From: Tenacibaculum sp. 190524A02b
GTDB lineage: Bacteria; Bacteroidota; Bacteroidia; Flavobacteriales; Flavobacteriaceae
NCBI RefSeq assembly: GCF_964036645.1
Contig: NZ_OZ038525.1
Location: 911,001-975,000 of the forward strand
DNA length: 64,000 bases
Reading direction: 5' to 3'
Under the pieces are notes generated by a model, which saw only the letters and a list, made by a program, of their open reading frames with translations, was not told the DNA's origin and did no database searches. The translations under genes and the position numbers were made by a program. Below are positions 27,609 to 37,900 of the stretch, one piece after another; within the stretch, counting starts at the first letter, position 1; every line of letters begins with the position of its first letter.

Positions 27609-28416
27609 TATTAAAAGATTTTAAAGCATTTCTAACATTGCCATATTTTTTTATCAATTGTAGAGCAGTTTTATAGTCTACTTTTAATTCGGAAACTAAC
27701 ATGTTAATTCCTCTTTCCACTAATTTATTATTAGAAAGTTGCATATCTATCATCTTATTACCTTTTACTTTTCCTAATTGAATCATTGTTGTGGTAGATA
27801 TCATATTTAAAATTAACTTTTGCGCTGTACCAGCTTTCATACGTGAACTACCTGTTAAAAATTCAGGGCCAACTACAGCTACTACAGGGAATTTAGCTGT
27901 TAAAGCTAAAGGGCTTTTTTCATTACAAGTAACACAACCAGTTATTATACTCTCTTGATTACATTTTTTTAAGGCATTTATAACATAAGATGTGGTTCCT
28001 GAAGCAGCAATTCCTACAACAACATCATTTTTAGAAATATTATAGGCTAATAAATCTAACCATCCTTGAGTTTCAGAATCTTCAGCAAACTCAACAGCTT
28101 TTCTAATGGCAGTATCTCCACCAGCTATTAGTCCAATAACTAGTTCATGAGGGACACCAAATGTTGGGGGGCACTCACTAGCATCGACAATTCCAAGTCT
28201 TCCACTTGTGCCAGCACCTATGTAAAACAATCTACCACCATTTTTTAATTTAAGAACAATTTGCTCTACTAATTTTTCAATTTGTGGTATTGCTTTTTCA
28301 ACAGCTAAAGGAACTGTTTGGTCTTCTTTATTTATATTATTTAATAGTTCTGATAAAGTCATTTTTTCTAGATCATTATATCTAGAATCCTGCTCAGTAG
28401 TTTTGATAAAATCCAT
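27601..28416 (-). CDS. murQ: N-acetylmuramic acid 6-phosphate etherase
   Basis: Cleaves the lactyl ether of MurNAc 6-phosphate to give GlcNAc 6-phosphate and D-lactate, in peptidoglycan recycling. The SIS-domain signature is GRLFYIGAGTSGRLGIVDAS followed by ECPPTFG. GIAASGTTSYVINALK and TGSSRMKAGTAQKLILNMIS also match MurQ. At 271 residues it is slightly shorter than the E. coli enzyme (298). The N terminus (TTEQDSRYNDLEKMTLSELL) is canonical, supporting the ATG at 28416. It heads an operon with the DUF6095 gene (8-bp overlap) and the ATP-grasp gene. Confidence 0.96.
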   Translation of the reverse strand: MDFIKTTEQDSRYNDLEKMTLSELLNNINKEDQTVPLAVEKAIPQIEKLVEQIVLKLKNGGRLFYIGAGTSGRLGIVDASECPPTFGVPHELVIGLIAGGDTAIRKAVEFAEDSETQGWLDLLAYNISKNDVVVGIAASGTTSYVINALKKCNQESIITGCVTCNEKSPLALTAKFPVVAVVGPEFLTGSSRMKAGTAQKLILNMISTTTMIQLGKVKGNKMIDMQLSNNKLVERGINMLVSELKVDYKTALQLIKKYGNVRNALKSFNNE

Positions 28417-28420
28417 ATAT

Positions 28421-28428
28421 CAAATTTA
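28421..28428 (-). promoter_or_regulatory. TAnnTTTG promoter box, probably leaderless, for murQ
   Basis: The minus strand reads TAAATTTG-ATAT-ATG: a perfect box 4 nt before the murQ start. No clear -33 element is seen. Confidence 0.45.
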
Positions 28429-28503
28429 CAAATAGTCTATAGTTTATTAGTCATAAAAAATGTTTTTATAGTTATCCATAGAAGAATATTTATAGAGTTA
28501 TAA

Positions 28504-28620
28504 ATGAAAAATCATAATAAAAATGACTTTTTAGGTCCATTTTTACTATTCATAAGTATTCCAGTTTTAGTTGTTTTTTTTTTACTATATGTTAAAAAAG
28601 TATATGAATTTAGTTTTTAA
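28504..28620 (+). CDS. possible 38-residue single-pass membrane peptide
   Basis: The frame from ATG 28504 to TAA 28620 encodes MKNHNKNDFLGPFLLF, then a hydrophobic run ending VVFFLLYVKK and a short tail. It has a basic N terminus, one membrane span and a positive cytoplasm-like end. No promoter box or family match is visible, and AT-rich DNA can produce such frames by chance. It is the only candidate gene in the 503-bp gap 28417-28919. Confidence 0.3.
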   Translation: MKNHNKNDFLGPFLLFISIPVLVVFFLLYVKKVYEFSF

Positions 28621-28742
28621 ATAAAGTTTAAAAAAGTTAATAAATTAAGTTTAGTTTATTGTTTTGATAAACAGTTTTAAAATTTTTTAAGTTGTAAAAA
28701 ATAAGTATTTTTTTGATGTCTTTTTTTGATGAAAACTCAGTG

Positions 28743-28815
28743 TTTACCCTTACGTACAAGTAGGGTTTTACCCTTACGTGTGGGTGGGTTGTATCCCTTA
28801 ATATTCTCTAAGGGT
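28743..28815 (+). promoter_or_regulatory. three 24-bp-spaced CCCTTA repeats upstream of the synthetase operon
   Basis: TTTACCCTTACGT occurs at 28743-28755 and 28767-28779. A third CCCTTA at 28795 keeps the spacing, with CCC at 28747, 28771 and 28795. Each is followed by a GGG in the second half; the third unit is a clean inverted repeat (CCCTTA, 8 nt, TAAGGG). The block lies just upstream of the putative promoter and stands out by its GC content. A multi-site regulator-binding region is likely; I cannot assign the regulator. The DNA between 28621 and 28742 is A/T-rich with no feature I can name. Confidence 0.55.
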
Positions 28816-28848
28816 TTTCGATTATTGCTTTTTCAGGATTATTGAGTA

Positions 28849-28879
28849 TTGTGGAATAAAAGATGCCTGTATAATTTTA
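28849..28879 (+). promoter_or_regulatory. possible promoter of the depsipeptide operon
   Basis: TTG (28849-28851), a 20-bp spacer and TAATTTTA (28872-28879, one mismatch to TAnnTTTG). Expected transcription start is near 28884, giving a leader of about 35 nt to the ATG at 28920. Confidence 0.35.
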
Positions 28880-28919
28880 CCCTGATTAAAATAATATAAC
28901 CACATTATAATACTACTTT

Positions 28920-31900
28920 ATGACTATATTTAAGAACAAGAAAGGTAATATCCAATTGCCATTATTATTAAATCTTAAGGAAGAAAAAACAAATTTAAAA
29001 GAGCTCTCAATAAATAAAGCTTTGATTTATGAAAAGTGTATTAAATCTGAAGTAAGAAAGATAAAAATAGATTCATTAGTAAATATTGAAAAAAAGGTTC
29101 AGAGTGAAATTAATACTAATCAACAAAGAAGTATAAGTTGGCCTAGTAACTCGCCTTTATCATTAGTAAAAGGAGAGGAGTTAATAATGCCATCTGATCA
29201 TGTTTTTAAACTAGAAAGTTTATTAGATAAAGCAGCTAATACTTCTGATTCAAAAGGAGTATATTTTGTAAATGGAGAAAATGAAGAATGTTTTATTAGT
29301 TATAGAATGCTCTACACAAAAGCACAGCAAAGGGCTTTTAGTTTGAAAAATAAAGGTGTACAGAAAGAAGATATTATTATAATGCAATATCATGAAAATG
29401 ATGAGTTCTTAATTACATTTTGGGCATTAATTTTCATAGGGGCAATTCCTACTCCAATGGGAATTTTAAAAGATCTAAGAATAGAAAGCAGTGACGTAAA
29501 GAGACTAAAAAATGTTTCAGAATTATTAGGTTTTCCTAAAATATTATGTGATGACCTTCAAGAAGAAAAATTAAAGAATGTATTACAAGTTTGGGATGAA
29601 CTCTTTGAGGAGGATTATAAAAATCCAGTTGTTATTAACACTGATTCATTAAAGAATGAAGGAATTTTAGAACCTAATTATAAAATTGATAGCGATTCAA
29701 TTACCTTACATTTACTTACATCAGGTACTACAGGTAAACCAAAGTGTGTACAACATAGTCACAGAACATTATGTAATCATGTAGTGATTAATTCAAAAGG
29801 TTTCGAATTAGAAGAAGATAGTGTGCATCTTAATTGGATGCCTTTAGACCACGTTGGTGGAATTGTAATGTCTCACTTACAGGCTTTGTATAAGCAATGT
29901 GTTCAAGTACAAATTAATGTAAATCTTTTTGGAGCACAGCCATTAAGATGGTTAGATTGGATAGAAAAATATAAAATAACACATACTTGGTCTCCTAATT
30001 TTTCTTTCAATATTATAACTCAACATATAAATAATCAAAAAGAAAGAAATTGGGATTTAAGTTCTTTGAAAAGTATTTTAAATGCTGGAGAACAAGTAAC
30101 TAGTGTTGTATGCCATGATTTTTTAAAGGCATTAGCTAAATTTGGTTTAAAAGATTCTGTTATGCAACCAGGATGGGGAATGTCAGAAACATCATCTGTC
30201 ATGACAATAAATGATAAAATAACAGCTTTTGAAACAAAATCAGGAATACAAGGAATTGTAGGTTTTACAGAAGAAGGAGTAGCAATACCATCAGAAGAAA
30301 ACTCTATAAATAAACAACTACTAGTTGAAATAGGAAGGCCTTTGCCAGGAATTAGTATAAGGATAGTAAATGATGAATTAGAAGTTGTACCACAAGGAGT
30401 AAAAGGGAAATTACAGATCAGTTCTCCAACTCTTATGAGAGGTTATCGTAATAATGAAAAAGCAAATAAAGAAAGTTTTATTGGTGATGGTTGGATGGAT
30501 ACAGGTGATATTGCTTTTATGGTGGATAATAGGCTAACTATTTCTGGAAGAGAAAAAGATATGATTATTATCAATGGGATTAATTATGCTTGTTATGATA
30601 TTGAAGAAATATGTGAAAGTGTTTTTGGAGTAGAGGAAAATTGGTCTGTAGCTTGTAGTATTCCAAATGCAGAAGATGGATCAGATATTTTGGCAATATT
30701 TTTTGTTTGTAGTGGTACAGAACCTACTTTTATGAGTGGTGTTATTACTCAAATCAAAGAGAAAATAACAACTCAATTAGGAATTAATCCAGACTTAATA
30801 ATTCCTATAGAAAAGAAAGATATCCCTAAAACGAACATTGGTAAAAAGCAAAGAGCAGCAGTTATAAAAAACTATTTAGATAATAAGTTTATTGAAGGAG
30901 AATCTTTTTATCAAACCAATAATAATTCAAAGAATACCATTCTAAATTGGTTTTCACATATAGATTGGAAAGAAAAAGAACTAGCAACAAATACTACTAA
31001 ATCTCAACTTTTAATTTGGTCAAAAAGTCCAAATTGGGATACTGTGCAAGAAGTAAAGGTATTCGAAAAATGGGAAAATTTAATAGCTGAATTAAATAAT
31101 TCTAATAAACGCAAATCTATTATTATAGATTTTACGAATATGGAAGAAAATTTAGAGCTTCAGTTTTTAGAAATTATAAAAGCATTTGATACTGTTAAAA
31201 GCGTAATAGATAAAATACTAGTAATAACAAAGAACCTAATACCATATTCACAAAAAAATAGAATCTCTAAAACATCTGGGGTTTCTGGATTAATTAAAAC
31301 ATTACCGCACGAGTTTGAACATATTAAATTAACAACTCAATTAGACGTTGACGTATTTAACGAAAAACTGATTCATAAAGCAATAAAAGAAGCTTTTAAT
31401 GAAAAAGAAAATTCTTTAGTGCTAATTCGTGATGATAAACGCTATGAGTTTGGACTAAAAAAATCAAAAGCTGTTGAAGATGTAGGTTTAATAAATAAAG
31501 AGTTACCACTTGATAAAGATGGACTTTATTTAATTACAGGAGGTTTAGGTGGAGTTGGATTTCGATTAGCACAGTTTTTAATTGAAGAGCTTAATGCTAA
31601 AGTTATAATTTCAGGTAGAAAAGCCAAAGAAACTTTAAAAGGTGAAGCTTTAGATAAATGGAATACTTTACAGGGTTTAACAAGTAATGTATATTACACA
31701 AATGTAAATATAGCTTCTTTTGAAGAATTTGAAGAAGAAATAAAAAATATAGAAACTAAATACAATCAAAGTTTAAAAGGGATATTTCATTTTGCAGGAA
31801 TAATACAAGAAATTCTATTAAAAGACTTAACAAAAAGTCAGTTAGAAGAAATGTATTTAGCTAAAGTTATTGGAACCAAAAGCCTAAGTAAATTATTAAA

Positions 31901-34900
31901 TAGTAGAAATGAGTGTATATTAGTAACTACATCATCTGCAAGAGCTATCAAGTCTGGAATGACAGTAGGAACCTATGCAGCAGCTAGTGATTTTGTAGAG
32001 AATTATACAACAAAACTATATGAGGAAGGTAAAAAAGCGTATTGCTTTAGTTGGAGTTTATGGGATGGTGTTGGTATGGGAAAAGACCTTGCTATTAAAC
32101 AAGTTTTAGCTTCTAGAGGTTATTTATCAATGCCAATTGAAAAAGCTTTTGCATCAATGCTTATAGGGTTAAAGCTATCTCAACCAGTAACGTATGTTGG
32201 CCTTGATAGTAGTGCAAAAGAAATAGCTAGTTTGACACAAGAAATAACTCAGGAAAAAGAAATTAAAACATTACTTTTTACTACGGATGATAATAATTTA
32301 GAAATCACCAAGGTTTTAAAAGAATTTAGAGAAGAAGATAAATCTAGCTCATTACATGTTTTAAGAGTTACACAAATACCTTATAAAGAAAATGGAGAAG
32401 TAGATACAGAAAGAATTGAAAGTTTATTACTAGCAAAACAAAAACAATTTCAAGCACCTGAATCTATAACAGAGCAACAATTATCTGAAATATGGAAATC
32501 AATTTTAAATGTAGACTCAGTTAGTAAAACGGATAACTTTTTCTCATTAGGAGGCGATTCTCTAAAAGCAACAAGATTAATAACTAAGATAAAAGAAGAG
32601 TTCAATACAATTGTTAAAATTGAGCAATTATTTGAACTAGCGGAGTTACAATCATTAGCAAAATTAATAGATACTAACTCAGAGGAAAGTAATCAACTAA
32701 AGATTGAAGTAAAGGAAAAAAGAAGTTATCCTTGTAAACTACCAATGTCATTGGCGCAGAAGAGACAATGGTTTACGTATATGTATGCTCCAGAAAGTCC
32801 ACTTTATGTAAATGCATTTTCATTAATTTTTAATGGTAAGTTAAACATTGAAATACTAAAGTCTTCTTTAAATGCTATTGTGGAAAGACATGAAGGTTTA
32901 AGAACTAACTTTAATATTGATTCAGGAAGTAATTTATGGCAAATTATTAAAGAGCCTTATATTGTTGATTTAGATGTTATTGATGTAAGCTTATTGCCAA
33001 TTCAAGAACAAGAGTATAAGATCAATAAGTTAAGAAATAAAGAGAGTAATAAAATTTTCTTTTTGGAAGAAGATACAATGTTACGATGTAAACTAATAAA
33101 GCTTTCAGAAGAAAAAAACGAGTTATTATTTTCAATACACCACATTGTATCAGATGGATGGTCGGCAGGAGTTTTTGTTCGAGACTTACAAGCTTTGTAT
33201 ACTGCTAAAGCCAGCAATTTAAATATAGAGTTACCTGAGTTAGCGTTTCAACCAGCTGATTTTGGAATCTGGCAAGAAAACAATTGTAATATTGGTACTT
33301 ATGACGAATCTATAGCATATTGGAAAAATCAATTATCAGACAAACCTAAAGTATTAGATTTTCCTTTTGATTATATACGTCCTGCAAGTCAAACATATAA
33401 TGGAACAGCGCAAATTTTATCATTAGATACTAATTTAAGTAGAAGGTTAAAAGAGTTCTCAGAAGAAAAGGGTTGTACACTATACATGACCATGATGTCA
33501 GCTTTTGCAATTTTGATAAAGCAGTATGCCAGACAAGAGGAAGTTGTTTTAGGTTCATTAATAGCCAATCGTCAAAATGCAACTATAGAAAAACTAATAG
33601 GATTCTTTGTGAATACATTAGCTATTAGTTTTGATATGTCTAAAAGTTTAAGTTTTGAAGAATTTTTACAACAAACAAAACAAGTAATATTAAACGCTTG
33701 GAAGCACCAAGATGTACCATTTGATAGATTAATTGATGAGTTAGAGGTAGAAAGAGAAGCTTCAATGCATCCATTGTTTCAATTTTTATTTGTTCAGCAA
33801 AATGCACACGAACAAAAAGTTGATTTAGGAGAGCTTGATGCAGAATTTATAATTCATGATCAAGAGGCAACTAGATTTGATTTAGAGTGTCATATTTTTG
33901 ATAGAGAGGCGTATGTAGATGTAAAAATTATTTACAATACAGATTTATTCAATCCAGAAACCATAAATCAATTTTTACATCAATATGAAACAATTTTAAA
34001 CTCAGTGATAAGTTCACCAAACTTATCAATAAATGAACAAAGAGTTTTACCAAAAACACAAGAACATACTATTTTAAATGTATGGAATAAAGAAATAAAC
34101 TTTAAAACAAAAGAGGCAACTGTTCAAGAACTCTGGTATAAACAAGTAGAAGAAAGAGGTGATGCTATTGCATTAAAAGGCTTAAAGAGAACATATAGTT
34201 ATCAATGGGTAGATACATTTACCAATACAATTGCCAGTATAATACAAAACAAAGGAATTAAAAGTAAAACACCAATAGGTTTATTATTTGATAGAGAAGA
34301 TGAGTTGTATTTATCTATACTAGCCACTGTAAAGTTGGGGGCAGTTTATGTACCTATAGATCCAAGTTATCCAGAAGAAAGAATAAAATGGATAATTGAA
34401 GATACAAAAACTCCAATCATTTTATGTAGTAACCATTTAGAAGGTGAAGCCAAGAAGTATGGTGATAATATTCTAATTGTTGATACAGATTTTAACTACC
34501 AACAGGAGTCAACAAACTTAAGTAGCACAATAAATAATACTGAAGATCCTATATATATAAATTATACTTCAGGATCTACAGGAAAACCTAAAGGGGTTGT
34601 TGTACCACAAAGAGGAGTTTTAAGAACGGTAGTTGATAATGAATATTATGATATTGATGAAAGCGACGTTTTTCTACAATTAGGAAATCCAACTTTTGAT
34701 ACATTTACTTTAGAAATATGGGGAGCTTGGTTGTATGGTGGTAAGCTTGTTGTAATTAAAAAGAATGATATTCTTGATATTGGAAAGTTGGCTAATGTCA
34801 TAGAAAAAGAACAAGTTACAGGAGGATTTATGACAGTAACATTATTCAATTCACTAATAGAGTACAAACCTGAGGCTATTAAAAGTTACAAGTGTCTTTT

Positions 34901-37900
34901 AGTTGGAGGAGAGGCAATATCTGTTAGTCATATAAAGAAGGCGTTAAATTATTTACCTAAGGGATTAATGAATGGATATGGACCTACTGAAAACTCAGTA
35001 TTTACTACAACGTATCCTATCAGTAATGTAAAAGAAAGACAGCCATCAATACCTATTGGGTATCCATTAAGAGATTCTAGAGTATATATTTTAAATGAAA
35101 ATAAAGAATTAGTTCCTCCAGGTGTTCCTGGAATTATTTATGGAGCAGGAAAAGGAGTAGCATTATCTTATTTGAATAATCCAGAAATTACCCAAGAACA
35201 ATTTATTGATGATACTTTTGTAGGACAAGGCTTAATGTATAATACAGGAGATGTAGGAAGATGGCTCCCGGATGGTAGCATTGAGTATCTAGGAAGATTA
35301 GACAAACAGGTAAAAATTAGAGGACATAGAATCGAATGTGGAGAGATAGAGGCAAGAATTAATGAGTATTTAGAAGTAAAAGATTCTGTAGTAGAAGTTT
35401 TTGTAGATAAAACTGGAAATAAAAAACTAGCAGCTTGGATTGTATTTAATAATGAAGATAAAATAAGCGAACTCGAGTCTTATTTATCAGAAGAATTACC
35501 TGGGTATATGATACCAAGTTATTATACAGTTATACATGAAATTCCACTAAATAGCAATGGTAAAGTTGATAGAAAACAATTACCAGAGCCTGAATTGAAT
35601 ACTATAAATAATGAAGAGTTAGTTCAGCCAGAAACAAAAAAGCAACTCATTTTATCAGAGGTTTGGAAGGAAGTCTTAGGACTGAATAATGTTAGCATAA
35701 AATCTGAATTTTTCTCATTAGGAGGTGATTCTATTGTAGTGGTTCAAATGATATCTAAACTAATGATAAAAGGATATCAAATTAAACCAAAGCAAGTTTT
35801 TCAATTAAAAACCATTGAAAAGTTAGCAGAAGTAATGGTACCATTAACTAAGAAGAATTTAAAAGATCAAGAACAATTAAAAGGAAATGTCTCTTTAAGC
35901 CCAATTCAAGAATGGTTCTTTAACTTTAATAAAGAAGAGGTCAATTATTGGAATTTACCTGTTTTAGTTTCTTTAAAAACCAAACCATCAAAAGAAGACT
36001 TACAAACAGCTTTAGATAAATTGGCAATGCACCATGATATGCTAAGAGCTAAATATGAAAAAAATATAACAGGTAATTGGGAACAAATCATATCAGAAAA
36101 TGTAAATCCAATAACTATTGATTTTATTGATTTAACTAATGAGAAAAATCAAGAAAATGAATTATTAAAGCACGCAGAAGAAGTACAAAAAACACTAAAT
36201 ATAGAAGAAGGGGCCTTATGTAAAGCGATAGTGTATGAGGTAAATAAAAATGATATTAAACTATTTTTATGTATGCATCATTTAGTAGTAGATGGAATTT
36301 CATGGCGAATTTTAATTGAAGATTTATTCTTATTGTTAGAGAATCCACAAGTAAAACTCCCGCCAAAAACATCATCTTTTAAGTCTTGGCAAGAGACGTT
36401 AAACATTTATAAAAATGAGCAACTTAAAGACCAGAAAGATTATTGGAAGTCTATACAAGAACGAATAGAAAACCAGAAGTTATTACCGGAAATTGATTTT
36501 TCAAAGAAAGATAGAGAAGGAGATGCCTTTGAAGAAATTGTAAGTTTAACTAGTGAGGAAACAAGTTCGTTAATTAATGAAGTTAACCAAGTCTATAAAA
36601 CAGCTTATAATGATATTTTACTAACAGCTTTATCTAAGGCAGTACATGAATTAACTTCAATAGAAGATATAATTGTAACGTTAGAAGGACATGGTAGAGA
36701 AGATGTAAATGATGCTATTGATATTAGTAGAACTGTTGGTTGGTTTACAACTGCCTATCCATCTAGTATTGTGCATAATCATGAAGCTAGTTTAAAAGAA
36801 CAAATTCTAAATATTAAAGACACTTTAAGAAGTATACCGGAAAAAGGATTAGGCTATGGTTTATTGGATAAAAAAGAGGAAGTAAAAAGCCAACTTTGTT
36901 TTAATTATTTAGGTAGGCTAGATCAATCTGAAGAGTCTTTTGAATTAGCGCCTAAGGCAACAGGAAAATTTCATGCTCCAAGAGCAGTTAGGCCTTATCC
37001 AATAGAATTAAATTGTTGGGTAAATGATGCAATTTTTACAGTAAAAGTAACAACTCCTGGTTATACAACTAAATACAAATCATTAGGAGAGTTGTTTATA
37101 AAAAACTTAAAAATAATAATTAATCATTGCTTAACAACAAATGAGTTTAGTTATCAAACTGTTGATTTTGATAGTGTACAGCTTTCAGAAAAAGAGTTAA
37201 ACTTATTGCCTTCAGGAATTAAAGATGTTTACCCTTTAACAAAAAACCAAGAAGGGATGTTGTATCAGCATATAAACTACCCAAAAGCAAAAGTATATTT
37301 TACTCAAGTAAAGCAAGAATTAAAAGGTAAAGTAAATAGAAATATACTTCAAAAAGCAATTGAACAAGTAGTAAATAATTATGACAACCTTAGAACACAG
37401 TTCATTTGGGAAAACTTTAGAGTTCCTGTTCAGTTAGTACATAATAATGTTTCAGTAGATTTAAAATATACTAACCTTACAAATAATGATAAACAAAAGG
37501 ACTTAGAGGAATTTTTCAATAATGATTTGGATAATCCATTCAACCTTGCTCAGCTAACAACACCAAGGTTTAATCTTATAGAATTAGAGAAGGAGCAATC
37601 ATTATTAGTTTTAAGCTTCCATCATATAATTTTAGATGGTTGGAGTCTATTTTTAGTTTTAAACGCAATTATTGATACATATCATAACTTAAGTAATAAC
37701 AATACGTATAAGTTAAAAACCAATTTTAAATCTAGTTTTAAAGATTTTATACTTAATTATAATAATACGTCAATTAATGAAACTTTTTGGCTGAAATATT
37801 TAAGAGGAATTGAGCCGATACCTGAGTTATCTCCTGAGCTAAGAGAAAAAGGGTTGATGGAAAAAATACAACAAGAATCAGTTACTATTAATACGTATAA

